Positions 26,655-39,520 of a stretch of 64,000 nt of DNA are shown here, in pieces; the first letter of the stretch is position 1; every line of letters begins with the position of its first letter. Below the pieces are notes generated by a model. That model searched no databases and had not been told where the DNA came from. It was given only the letters and a program-made list of their open reading frames with translations. The translations under genes were made by a program, and so were the position numbers. Origin of the DNA: Larus michahellis (Eukaryota > Chordata > Aves > Charadriiformes > Laridae); assembly GCF_964199755.1 (NCBI RefSeq), contig NC_133896.1, forward strand, positions 175,573,092 to 175,637,091, read 5' to 3'.

Positions 26655-27222
26655 CACTCACTGACCGTCCCGCTGCGCTCAGCCCTGGTGAGGCCCTACC
26701 TCAAATACTGTGTTCAGTTTTGGGCCCCTCACTACAAGGAAGATATTGAGATTCTGGAGCGGGTCCAGAGAAGGGCAACAAAGCTGGTGAGGGGACTGGA
26801 AAACAAGTCTTATGAGGAGCGGCTGAGGGAACTGGGGTTGTTTAGTCCGGAGAAAAGTAGGCTGAGGGGAGACCTTATCGCTCGGTACAACTAATCGAAA
26901 GGAGGTTGTAGAGAGGTGGGTGTCAGTCTCTTCTCCCAAGTAACAGGTGATAGAACAAGAGAAAATGGCCTGAAGTTGCACCAGGGGAGGTTTAGGATGG
27001 ATATAAGGAAAAGTTTCTTCACTGAAAGAGTTATCAAACATTGGAACAGGCTGCCCAGGGAAGTGGTTGAATCACCATCCCTGGAGGTATTTAAAAGATG
27101 GGTAGACATGGTGCTTGGGGACACGGTTTAGTGGTGGTTTTGTCAGAGTTACGCTGATGGTTGGACTCGATGCTCTTAAAGGTCCCTTCCAACCTACACA
27201 GTTCTATGATTCTATGATTCTA
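26655..27222 (+). mobile_element. CR1 LINE, 5'-truncated, long 3' fragment
   Basis: Sense copy with the C-terminal RT region open for about 80 codons (a [12 protein letters not shown] motif is seen as [13 protein letters not shown]) to 26894, then the 3' UTR and a three-unit TTCTATGA tail at about 27201-27222. The good preservation suggests a relatively young insertion. It lies about 1 kb downstream of the predicted EDNRB transcript end. Confidence 0.92.
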
Positions 27223-29749
27223 ACCACTCTTGAAAAGGGTAGATTGGGCACTCGTGTTTGTGGAGTGGGATGGTCCAACTGGCAAGCTATGATTGGGTCT
27301 GGTCCATAGAACATGGTGAGCCATATCTTACTGCACCTTCCTGCAGCCGGCTGCTCGGACCATCGTGTTCTTGAAGTTTGCTCAAGAAGGCCCAAGAGTT
27401 CTCCATGTACATGCTGTGCACTTCTGTTCAAATTTCTAATCCAAATTGCAGAATGTGTGTCCACATCAGGAGATCAAGGGGCTCAAAAGGACTCGAAATG
27501 AATCTTCTGTGTTCCGCTGGTCACCTTTCTTCTCAGTCAGCGGTGGTAAGATTGCTGTATTACATAGCACCAGCAGTCAGATGGTTTACTGGCTTGCAAT
27601 TACTAATTTAAAAGTAGTATCATTAAAACCCTGGCACCCATTTGGTCTTGTCAGTGTTTTTAAATTTTGTGTTCATAAGCATGAATAATAAAAGCCCCTG
27701 AGACCTGACAGAAATATTTTTGTTGTTTTCTGACTTGGATATCAGTTCGTGATAATAAAAGTTTGAAATACTGACAAATCATGCACTACTCACACTGAAT
27801 GACAAAATTATGAAATGTAATTAAAATATGTATAAGCATTGAAGTGGTATTCATAAACCTGAAGTTCCAAAGAAAAAAGTTTACGAAATAACATTATACT
27901 TTTGTTACTTTAATAACTGGTAATTTAAATACTTCCTAACTTTGAGTTTTGTAACTTTTATGATCACTATGATAATAGAAAAGCTTCTTTTTTTTCCCTC
28001 AAAATTTTAGAATTTTATATTTTGATAGGAGATAGAAGCAGTCTGTGAAATGTGAAATGAGTCATGAAATTGATACTCTGTTTCCACCACCTCCATAGGT
28101 TATGAAGATACTTCCTGTAGGACTAACTACTAAAATTCTCTTGTTAAATTTGTTTATGCAAATTTCATGTTAAAGAACAAACAGACAAAGAATATGGCAA
28201 GCTCATTAATATTTGCAACTCATTCTTGGCTATCTTGGAAGCATTTGATCTTTATAAAAGTGTTCACACCCAAGCTGAGGTATTTCACTTACAGAGGTCT
28301 TCACAGGAAAAACAATGTGTCACAAAGAGGTGAAGACATTTGACAGTTGTTTACATATGTATGTAATTTATGTGAGAGACTTCAACATTAATTATTTTTT
28401 ATTTGACTGAAAAATAAATTTATATTTGTAATATTTAATATACAAGTCAAATGCATTTAAAACACTGTTTATAAACACATCTAAGCATATATGTGTTTTT
28501 ATCTCTGTGCGTACATACACAAATATACGTATATTACATAAGTCAAAATGTTGGTCACAGTAAAAAAAATCAGAAAAACTAGAGAAGGTATAGTTGGAAG
28601 TCAAAATACCAGAAATTTCTAGTATATATGATTTCCTGAGACTTCCACTGTGCTTCTGCCTGCTCCAGAGCTTATGGCTTTCATAGAAATAACCAAGTTT
28701 TCCAACTGCTCAAGGTCTGACCAGGATTACTCCAGTCTTTCCAAGGAGTTGGAAAACCTGGAGTACAACCATGTTTCATGGCACTCTTACAAAAAAGCAG
28801 GATTGCCAACTGTGGGCTCTTGGCCAAATTCCAATTTAAATAATTACAATCTGCTTCCTCGGTTCCCCTCTCTTCCTATTAACTGCAGGGTGCCTTAGAA
28901 GAGCATACTGCCCTGGTCTGCAGTTTCGCACTTTGCACGGAGACATCTGCTCTGTCTCACGCTGCAGGTGACTGCGTTTCAGTGCTAGAAAATGGGAGCC
29001 TTCCAAATCCTTTGTCGGTTTGTAGAGTATTCGGGGGTGTTTCAGAAGGAAAAGCAGAATTTACATGTAAAATCAGTATCTTAACACTCGGGGTTTCTTT
29101 CAGTATGTCAATTCCATGTTAAGTGGATCTAAATCACTCCTTTTTTTTACTGACTCTGTTAAGGAGTTTTATAAACATACATTTTAAAAGGGTTTTAAAT
29201 CATTGTGTATCTTTTACTTGTATAGTTAGAAAGATTTATTATGATCTGGAATCCATTAAATAGCACTCAACTGCTTTGAATACGCATTAGGCATGTCTAC
29301 AAGGTTGAGTGTAGAAAGCCAGGAGCTGCAGAGCTCGGGCTGAGGTAGTTGCGTGGCTTCAAGAGCAGACCAGGGTAACTTCTGTTCGACTCAAATCTTG
29401 GGTAGAGACAGCTAGTGTCAGTCTGCTTCCATCCATACAGGTGGATCCTAAGCCATGTGTAACTACTTACTAAGGCAAGACCGTACCATTAGACTGTACA
29501 AGTATAACAAGGTCATCACCATTCGTTGTCTTTATTAAAAGAAAAAAGAAAGCTTGTTGTTTGCTTGTTTGCTTATATTCAGAAAATTGAGAATTCATAA
29601 TGGAAAACAAAGTATTTTCCAACCACTGATGTTTGTGAAGTAAAAGGTGGCTTGGAAATGAACTGGATTTGATTGTATTTCTTTGAAAGAATCAGAGAAG
29701 AACTGTCAATATTGGTTTTTAAGATATTTCATTACTTGAATGCTCTTTT
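27223..29749. other. Intergenic, no gene recognised
   Basis: AT-rich sequence with short random frames. 27230-27480 is somewhat less AT-rich but without homology. Confidence 0.6.
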
Positions 29750-30141
29750 GGAGCATCTGACAGATAAGGAGAGGTTGAGAGAGCTGGGACTGCTTAGCCT
29801 GGAGAAGAGAAGGCTCAGGGAGGATCTCATCGATATGTATAAATACCCAATCGGAAGGAGTAAAGCAAACAGAGCAAGACGTCTCTCAGTGGTGCCCAGT
29901 GAACAGACAAGAGGCAGAAATTGAAACCCCAGAAATTTCATTTATAAAAGAAACATGCTTTAGTGGAAAACTGGAACAGGCTGCCCAAAAGTTCTGTGGA
30001 GCCTCTGTCCTTGGAGATACCCAAAACCTGACGTGGCACAGCCCTGAGCACCCTCCTCTGTAGGTGACCCTGCTTGGAGTGGGGCGTTGAAGTAGATGAT
30101 CTCCAAAAGTCTCTGACAACTTCAACAATTCTGTGATTCAA
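29750..30141 (+). mobile_element. CR1 LINE 3' fragment, degraded
   Basis: A sense CR1 match starting around GAGAGGTTGAGAGAGCTGG and ending near CAACAATTCTGTGATTC. Internal deletions remove part of the 3' UTR. Older than the copies at 26655 and 33435. Confidence 0.85.
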
Positions 30142-33100
30142 ATGTAACCTATTCTAAGTATGTAATTCCTATATGAACCTCAAAAAGCTGCCACTCTTGG
30201 AGAATGGGCATTATGATCAGACAGACAGGCTACTGCGTTAGAAAAAATTGGAGATCCCATTTTTGCCCTCACCTGTTTCTGTTTCAGTGCTGGTCAAGTC
30301 TTTTTGTTAGTCACTTTTCTTTGACTAAAAAGATACTGGGAGATTGTAGATGAAGAACGGATGTTTTGATATGAGTAAGAATCAAGTACTTACGAAAACA
30401 ACAGTCAGTGGACATGTTGGAAAGCTTGTCTTGCAGTGCACCAAAGCTGACTTCCTCGTGGGACAGTTGGACAGCTGAAGTCAATGGAACTTTGCCAGGC
30501 AAAGATGTGGTGATGTGTAAGAGAACTGACAGGATCTTCTTAGAAAAGGCCCTTCAGGGCTGTAATTTTTTTAAGGGTACCATGGGAGAGCTAAGTTGTA
30601 GTTGACATGTTGATTTTATGAGAGATGAACAAGTTGAATTCCATTGAGTAATTTTTCTTTTCATTTCATTTCATTTCATTTCATTTCATTTCATTTCATT
30701 TCATTTCGTTTCAGGCAAATGCATGTCAGGAGTAGTGCTAATAATACTGGGTAGGTGTGTTTACTTTTCAGTTTAAAATAAATATTCAAAGTCTGCGTGT
30801 CTTCTTTCTGTAGACTAGCATATCTGGGGTTTGTCTATCCTTTTATGTCCTTCAACAGGGATTAAGTTATGATTGTGTCTCTCGTTGCGTTAATTCATTG
30901 TGTGATAAATATGAAGCCCTGACCTCTCAAAATGTTCTGAACAATTTTTTTCCATAACCTGATTAAATAATATGAACCTAGTGCATCTTTTGGAGGGTAA
31001 GAAGCAAAAGAATTTCTGATTTGCAAGGTGACACTAGTGGTAATGTATACACTTTCCTCCATTTTGTCCCATTAACAATTGTATGCATTTAGGGTGACCT
31101 TGAAGTAATAATTCTGTTGTTCAGAAACATTTGACTTTGCTGGGCTTCTTGAAAAGCAGGAAGGAAGTTGTGAAACACACATCACACATATATACAGACG
31201 TCAAGTACAGTTAATGAAGATAAGCAGATGCATTCCTTAATAGTAATTAAACACAAGGAGGGAACACACTGTCCGCTTCGATTAAGAATTTTCTTTTCAA
31301 GGCTCCCCACCTGAGAAGGCTTGCCAGTTGCTTCACCTCATTTATATCAGTGTGCTCTTTAAACTATTCCTTAAAATATACACCACATTAAAAATAACAC
31401 CAGACTTCTGTGTAATACAGGGTAATAGATTTGCAGCTGCAACTGCAATGTAAGTACTTAAGGTTATGATTTCTTTTGCTGTAATAGACACACAATAGAC
31501 ACTGATAAACTACTACACAGTATTTGAAAGACATTAAAATCAAAGTTATCTCACACTGGAACTCTACAAAATATTTATCATAAATATGAATCTCCTTTCA
31601 GTATGTCCCAGAATGAGATTTTTCTCTTTTTACAATGCTAAAAATGTTAAATAATCTTTGTACATTGATCCATTACCACTCGCTGATCTTTCCTCCTTGT
31701 AAAAGTGCACACTAGCCTTTAGAAAGTTTCATGCTGCTGACCGCAGACCACCTTACTAGTCTCTCATTCATCAAGACAGTTTTGAATTCTAATACCATCT
31801 TCCAGTGTGCTTCCATATGCAATTCATTAAGTGTACGCTATCTAAAATCAGTCCAATTGTAAAAATACTGAATGGAACCATGTCTGCAAATGATCTTTGT
31901 GAGGTCTTACTTGAAATGGCCTACCAGATTGACAGAGTTAGCTCCTACTTCAGGATGGTTTTAAAACCATGTGAGTTTAGAACAACCTTATAGTGATTAC
32001 TTTTTAGATAAATGTTCTTCAGGGCATTCATGAGGACATCATGTGAGTCAAGGTCAAAAGTCTTGGAAAAGTAGAAGTCTAACCTCTAAGCTAGTCAGTC
32101 CTTATTTCTGTCCCACGTAAATCAAATACATCATTGCCCCAACCACCACTGCATATAGAGGTCTCTTGTACAGACCCTTCTTTCTGTTCCTGTTCATGCT
32201 GTTTCCAAGTGAGACTGTGGTGCCTCCTGCCCAAATTACCTTCCCATTTTTGAGTTTGGACAACATGGATTGTGAGACACAATAGGGGAGGAATGGAAAC
32301 TTAATCCTGTGACTGCAGTATCAGCGGTAACCAATCCTATCCCAGCAGGACACGTCTTTCAAAGGTCTGTCCTCTGGGATCTCTCTTTCTCTGAAGCAGA
32401 AGACAAGCAGAATTGGTGTCCTTGTCATGGCTTCTGTCCACAACTGGAGGTTCTGGACCTGAAGAAATAGCTTCTTGTTTGTGTGTGAGGGACAGGATCC
32501 ACAGTGCTGGACTAAGTAGCACCCAAAGGAGCTGTGTTCAGGGAAGGGAATGGACCTTGGAAATCTATTTTCAGGGCTGCCACATGGGCAGCTCACTCAG
32601 CTGCAGAAACTACAACAGAAAGACTTGCTTGAACAAAAAAGACAGGAGGGAACAGTTTCTGATGGAGCTAGTTCCTATGTAGATTATATCCTGTAGATCA
32701 TAGTCCTCAAGCTTTAAAAGGCACAGCAGCCCTTGCAGTCATGACACGTGGCCCTTAATATAGCACAAAAACTGCTTTGGGGTGCCACAGGATTTCTCAG
32801 TGGCATTCTACTGCCACATATCTGTTGGATATGCTTTGGGCACTATGTGATGGTGTGGATTCCATCGGTTCACACAGTAATATCCCCATCAGACACTGGA
32901 GGACACTCCAAATGGAGAGGGATTTAATCTACTTTGAAACCACTGAAATTGCTCTAAGAACTGAACCAAATCCCAGCAAGTGAATAAAATCAAGAGGTTT
33001 ATTTTAAAACCCACCCTACTGCTCTGAGCCAAACTGCTGTAGGCAGACAGAAGCACTTCAGGAAGACTGATTCATGAGGGACCTAAAATTTAGATACAGA

Positions 33101-33434
33101 TTACTCCCTTAGCCCACCTTGATTTAACCCACATGTGCTTTCACTGTTTTTGTACCCATCCTCGGCGTTCTCTCCTCTCTACTATTTATGCAATTCCTTT
33201 TTATTTTTCAGATTATTAAAGTGTTTCTACACTTGCATTTAGAGAGAGAGCTGTGATTTTAATTCTTAGTTTTCATTGCATATTTGTGTATTGGGGTTGT
33301 TCATTTGTGGCAATGTTTTTAGAAAGGTGCTTTAAAGTTCCGAGTGACTATAACACCTAGGAAATAGTTGCCTAAGGCAGAATATATAATATACACCCCT
33401 AGCCCACATAGGTATCATGAAGGTCAAGGGAGGT
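30142..33434. other. Intergenic, no gene recognised
   Basis: AT-rich, repeat-poor apart from the (TTTCA)n tract. Open frames are short and random-looking. Confidence 0.6.
30658..30713. repeat. (TTTCA)n microsatellite
   Basis: About 11 pentanucleotide units, with one TTTCG variant near the 3' end. Confidence 0.97.
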
Positions 33435-33957
33435 GATTCTGCCCCTCTACTCCACTCTCATGAGACCCCACCTGGAGTACTGTGTCCAGCTTTGGAGTCT
33501 TCAGTACAGGAAGGACATGGACCTGTTGGAATGGGTCCAGAGGAGGGCCACGAAGATGATCCGAGGGCTGGAGCACCTCTCCTATGAAGACAGGCTGGGA
33601 GAGTTGGGGTTGTTCAGCCTGGAGAAGAGAAGGCTCTGGGGAGACCTTATGACAGCGTTCCAGTACCTAAAGGGGGCCTACAGGAGAGATGGGGAAGGAC
33701 TCTTTATCAGGGATTGTAGTGGTAGGACAAGGGGTAACAGTTTTAAACTCAAAGAGGGGAAATTTAGATTAGATATTAGGAAGAAGTTCTTTCCTGAGAG
33801 GGTGGTGAGACACTGGAAGTGTTCAAGGCCAGGCTGGATGAGGCTTTGAGCAACCTGGTCCAGTGAGAGGTGTCCCTGCCCATGGCAGGGGGCTTGGAAC
33901 TAGATGATTTTTAAGGTCCCTTCCAACCCAAACCATTCTGATTCTATGATTTTATGA
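33435..33957 (+). mobile_element. CR1 LINE, best preserved copy
   Basis: A sense copy with an uninterrupted 138-codon frame at 33433-33849 covering the C-terminal RT segment, including [24 protein letters not shown] and [16 protein letters not shown]. The 3' UTR and an octamer tail follow, ending at about 33957. A short deletion after RHW removes part of the usual sequence. The element is 5'-truncated and cannot move by itself. Confidence 0.92.
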
Positions 33958-34759
33958 ATCAGAAAATGTGTCTGTAAAATTCCAGGGATGAGATCCAGTA
34001 ATGCAAATAATTACTTGCATGTTGCAAATATTTATTTGGAGTAAATAAAGAGTGAGAGAGGTTCCGGTGCAATGACTCACCTACTGACTGAGATGATAAA
34101 CAATTACAAACAACCATGAAAAGGTCTCCATCAGATTTTTGCTATACCCCAGTTTTTCACAGAAGAGTGATCCATTTTCTTGTCATCTATTTCCTCTTCT
34201 CAGTATAAATAACATTACAATAAACCCTCTGTTCAATGTTTCTCATTAAATGATACAAGTCGGGACATCGCTATCATCAGAGCCAAAAAACAGCTAAGAA
34301 AACCAGTAATAGTGTGTCATAGTGTGGCTAATACGTTAAAGGAACCAGACACCCTGTAACGTCTCAGCTGTCACTGGTGTCCAGATACATAAACCAGTTT
34401 AAAATACCACAATGCAACTTACACTAATGACTTTACCTTCATTAAAGAGACGAGCACTTTATTGCAACCATTTTTTTTTATTACATGAAAATGTACTTGC
34501 TTAGAGTCTATATTGAACTGTACATACATCAAACAGCTGCACAACCCTCGTTTGTGTCGCGCCAGCTCCACAAAGGGAAGCAGCGCAGTCACATTACCCC
34601 AGATGATTGACTGGCCCTTGTGCATGACACGGTTAATTAGCCTGAGCTCGTCACCGGAACAACAGGGCTGTACTGCTTATCAGATCTAAGGTAGCATCAT
34701 TCCTATGTCATGCCATACAGACACAGATACCAGCTCCCTCAGACAACAGTGTACATATC
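33958..34759. other. Intergenic, nothing recognised
   Basis: A spacer between a young sense CR1 and the ancient antisense LINE. Confidence 0.6.
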
Positions 34760-36700
34760 CACACAGTCATAGATAAAGGGCAGAAGGGCTCAAATATCGT
34801 TATCCAGTCTGATCCCATCAATGACAGAGTCCACAGAGTTTCACGGGGTTATTTCTGCTTCAGGATAAGTAGCCTCCTTCAAATTTAAAACTTGTCTTTA
34901 GACGAATGTCCAATCCAGATTTAAAAACTGCCAGTGATGCCACGCTTCTTCAGTGAGGGAGTTTAGCCACTAATTTCATGAATTGTTAAGAAAAAAAAAT
35001 GTGTTATTTTTGTTTGTATTTTTAGCTTCACCTTTTTGACAGAGGAGCTTGTCAGACCTCTGACTGCTGCATGGAACAGCCCTTTGCTATTTGTCCTGCT
35101 TTTGTGTACTGTGACCAGTTATCCTTGAGTCATCACGTTGATAAGCAAAGTAGATTGAACTCCTGGAGACTTTCCAGGTCTTTAATATTCCCATGGCTTT
35201 TCTTTGACCCTTCTCCAAATTATTCACATCCATCATGAATTCTGAGCACTAAAACTGGACACACTCTTCCAGTAGCAATTGCTTTTCTGCCAAATGAAGC
35301 AATGACTTAACCTTCCGCTCCTGTCCAGTGGATAAACCTAAGGATAACATTTGCCCTTTTTTTGTCTCTGTGGTCTCAATAAAGGGTTATAACATGCCCT
35401 CTTCAGAACCATTACTTCACAGGAAAGTCCTCTCTCCTGTTTTTATGGCTTAGATTTTTATTCCTGTATGTTAGACCCTCTATTTGGCTGTACAGAAATG
35501 TAATTTGTTTGTCTATTCTTGCTTAGTCAGTGTCCATGGGCACTCTTTGTCGCTGATCTGTCTCTTCTTAGTTCTTCACTCCTGTTATCTGTGTGTCATC
35601 ACAAATTATGTCAGACAAAATGTTATGTCCCTTTCCCCAGTCATTGGTAAAAATGCTCAATGACACAGAGACAAAAATAGTCCCTCTGGCATCTCATGGA
35701 AAACATAGTTAATCAAACAAGACACAGATAAACTCTTATTTACAATTACATACGGAGATAAACAGTTTTTCATCAATGTAATGTGTGCTACGCTGACCTG
35801 TTTTTCTGTAGTGTGTTAATGAAGATGTCACGCAGTGCCAACTCAAACCTCTATCAGACGTTTCTCAGTTCTCCAACCAAAGTTGGATCTTCTTTCAAAA
35901 TATTTAGTACCTTTGCAAGATCTATTTCTCTTGATTTCATTGATTGAAATTAATTATAGACAGCTTTCTTAATATTTATTAATCAGTGTATGCAAACTTA
36001 TACATTATTTGGCCTAATACTGTGGTCTGGCAGTCAGGCCTGCATTATCCAGGTCTGCTTTTTATCCATTTTCGGTGTTAAAGTAATGGCACAGTGTTAG
36101 CTCCTCTCCAGTCCCCTGGAGATTCCAAGGCTTCTTGAAAATCAACACCAGAGGCTTTTTATACTCATCTCAACGCCAATCTTGACAGGGGTTTGCTTGC
36201 AAGGTTATTGGAACTGTTAACTTAAAATCATGCAACGTCTTGCACCTGCTAGCTATCCTTAGTACCACTGAAGGATACTAAATCATCATCACCCAACAGG
36301 AAGACATCATTCATTTTTCTCCCCAGTCCATAATACAGAACTGAAACGTTTATGGAATGCTTTTGCCTTTTCCATGTCAGCTATTGCAATTCTGTTAGGG
36401 TCATCTAGCCTTTATGATTGTTAATATTGGTTTTGTTTGTATCTACTCAGGGAATATTTTATCTTTAACACAGACGGTTACAGGCTTCCTCTTCCATTCC
36501 TTAATCTTCTTTCATTAATTTTCTTTATGTGCTGGCTTCTACGCTGTTCACTGAAGTCACTCAGAAGTATGTCTTATTTATGACTTGTTCTGCCCTGCTT
36601 TCTCTTACATCCAGACTGCTTCTTTTCTTCGATACAACCCTCTGTCATCTTTGGAGAACTGTAGCTGCTCTTTCAACATCTAGTAAAATATTTCTAAGCA
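34760..36700 (-). mobile_element. Ancient CR1-like LINE fossil, antisense
   Basis: From its 3' end near 34760 (complement of a short tail, CAGTCATAGATAAAGGGCAG) the segment follows, in antisense, the order known for the old CR1-like LINEs abundant in turtles and crocodilians. The order is the 3' UTR, the RT C-terminus (about 35200-35700), the catalytic RT region (about 35750-36200), and the linker towards the endonuclease (about 36300-36700). Divergence is high, with many indels and no open frame. The call rests on recalled family sequence, not an alignment. Confidence 0.7.
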
Positions 36701-38654
36701 GGTCCTAGTTATCATTCATATTTCTTTTAATAATGTTTCTTCTAACTATATATACGTATCACGTTGGATGATAAGATACAGTACTGTGCATACAACTAAG
36801 AGATGCACGGACTGAACGGCAAAGGCTCTCAGGTGAATAAGGTGTCCTGCCACTTCGACCATCTGGAAACGGGCCAGCACAGGCTTAATGGGAGCAAAGA
36901 AACTCAAAAGGATCTACTTATCGTTGCTGTGTACGGAAAGCAGTGAAAGCATCCCCATCACCACACAGCAGTACCACCGTCATGTAAGCAAAGACATACA
37001 GAAATGTTGTGCTGTTGAACTGAGGAATTAAACTCACAAATCCATGGCATTCAACAGCTACACCTTCACAACAGTATGCCCAAGACCAGTGTCAAACACG
37101 AAAACAATTTTTATCTCTACTAAAAGGTAGTTGTGGTCATTGGTAGTCTGTTTAATAAAACTTACTATTTGTGCATGCAAAAATACGTTTTCACCTCTGT
37201 AAGAAAAAAATTGGCAACTTTGTTATTTAGATTTATTGCCTGCTTTGAGCCAGTGAGAGGCAGCAACAAAAAAGAAAGAAAAATCTCTCATACAGTATTG
37301 GGTTTGTTTTTATTCTGGTTGTGGCAAGAAGATGCTTTTAGCGAGCATGTTTGGACACACATCTGAAGGCTACAACTTACCTTGTTGTCTGATCCCAGGA
37401 AAGGGCTCAGTATCATTCCGTTCTTTTTCTTGGCTCTACATACTAGGCTGCCAGCATGTACGTTTCCTGCAGCATCTCTGCAAACGTACTTTCAGGCGCT
37501 GCAAAATCCCAGTTGTCCTTTCGACGTGTGACACTAGCGCTCTTCCAGTTAGCCTTTCATGCCAACTTGTTTTCTCAGCGCTGGCTGCGTGGCAGACTGG
37601 CACGGTGACAGAGGCCAGATGCACCAGGTGGAATTCACCTCCACTAACTTTAGATGTCTGCCGTACAGATACCTACATTCAGGATAGTCATACTAGGTTT
37701 GCTTTTTTGCCAGTGGAGAAAAAGAGGCACCCTCAGACTGAGGTCCATTTTCCCTCTTTTGGGGACCTGTATTAGAACACCGGAGGAGGCCTTCTGTTCT
37801 CCAACGATAGAGTTCATACTTTAGCAGTGAAAGGAGTTTAAGGGGAATAGCTCAGATGTAGATGCTCACTGGTGCCGTCTTACAGCTGCTCTATAGGTAG
37901 GTGAATGATTTGCTTAACAGCAACAGAGCCCTGAGCCTTAGTTCTCATTGCCTCAGTGTGTCAACATCTTACCTAGCCCTGCACCTGAGCTTTCGTGTGG
38001 AGCTTGAATTTTACATTGAAATGGAATACAAAATACAATAGCCTTATTGACAGGGGCAAAATATGTTGGTGCTTTTTTTTGTTTTTTTTTACATGGATGT
38101 AAGTTTAAAATCATAAAAAATGACAAAACTAAAATCAGACTCTGTGCAACGATTTTAAAATGTTGTCATATTTTCTGAAACGTAACCTGTATTTTCCTTC
38201 TCACACCTCCAGCTATAGTGAGGTATGCCTCGAATTTGCAGCTTCAGCAGTTAAAGTCCTAAAACCACAGCTTTTGTTAAACCAGGAATGTTTTATTTTG
38301 AAATAAATGATGTGTATGTACAGAAACTCAGATCCTGAGAACAGAACACCTATAGTGATAACTGTCACTAACTACTAGGACGATTTGGCAATTAGCTGAT
38401 AAGAAAAATGGAGAATAAACTGAAACATAAGCACTTACTCATCTCCAAATAATAAATTTAGAAAAATAAAACCCCCCTTCTTTTCTGATATGTGAAATCT
38501 GTCAATAAAAAAAAATGGCGCATTAATAGGTTTTAGAAAAGTTATGTGGTATATTTTTCTTTTGCCTTTTTATATGCCTCCTGTCTGCATGCCAGTACCT
38601 CCAGAGATCCCTTCTTCTTTTTTCAGGATTTGTGGACACCTACAGCTCTCCCTT
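36701..38654. other. Intergenic, no gene recognised
   Basis: Contains an open frame at 37332-37775 (147 codons, +) with no recognisable motif and no splice or CpG support. Treated as chance. Confidence 0.55.
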
Positions 38655-39520
38655 TGTGCACATATCCAGTCATTTTATCACAGAAGGCAATCAGATTTGG
38701 GCAGGCATGATTTACCCTTGGTAAATCACATTCTTGTCCTCCATGTGCCTGGAAATGGTGTCCAGGAGGATTTGCTCCATAACTTTCCCATAGACTGAGG
38801 TGAGACTGACTGGCCTGTGGTCTCCCAGATCCTCTTTCTTGCATTTTCTGAAGACGTACATGGCATTTGTCTTTTCATGTCTTCAGGAACCTCCCGCATT
38901 CTCTAGCACCTTTCAAAGATGATGCTGAGGAGCATCACAATGACATAAACCAGCTCCCTCAGCAATCTTCCATACATTCTGTACAGTCCCATGGTCTTGA
39001 GAACGTCCAATTTGCTTAAATGGTCTCTAATTCCAGCACCCTCTGTCATGGGTAGCATTTTTCTACGCCAGACTCTGCCACAGAGATTCGGGAAGCCTGA
39101 AAGCAGACCTTGCCAGTAAGAACCAAGTCAATCTGTCTTTTCTACATCCTTCATCATCAAGTCATCCATCCCATTCAGCAGCAGATCTGCCTTTTTATTG
39201 GTCTTCCTTTTGCTCCCAATGTACTTACAGAAGCTTTTCTTGTCTTTCTTATCACTTATCAGTTTAAACTTCAGCCAGGCTTTGCCTTTCTTAACTTCAT
39301 CCCTTCAAGCTCAAGCATTGCTTTCCATACTCCTCCTTGGTCCATCCCTGCCTCCGCTTTCTGTATATTTCCATTTTGTGTTTAAGCTCGGTCAGGAGTT
39401 CCCTGTTCAGCCAAGCTGGCCGCCTGCCACACCTGCTGTTTCCTGCACATCCGGATGGTCCTCTTGTGCTTTGAGGAGTTGTCCCTGGAGATCACTGCCC
39501 TGCCCTGCGCCTTTGAAGGG
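38655..39520 (-). mobile_element. CR1 ORF2 internal fragment, antisense
   Basis: In antisense, 38655-39060 matches the core CR1 reverse-transcriptase region; in sense this would include the family's MGPDG-type and NYRPVSLTS-type blocks, here mutated. 39080-39520 matches the linker between endonuclease and RT. There is no CR1 3' UTR or tail on the left side, so the 3' part has been deleted or the element rearranged. It is degraded, with no long frame on the coding strand. Confidence 0.75.

Noticed and set aside
26616..26894. Apparent small protein of 92 residues downstream of EDNRB
   Set aside because: It is the C-terminal reverse-transcriptase remnant of a CR1 element, not a host gene.
37332..37775. 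147-codon + strand frame downstream of EDNRB
   Set aside because: The longest non-repeat frame in the desert, but no homology recognised. Length is compatible with chance in locally balanced composition.
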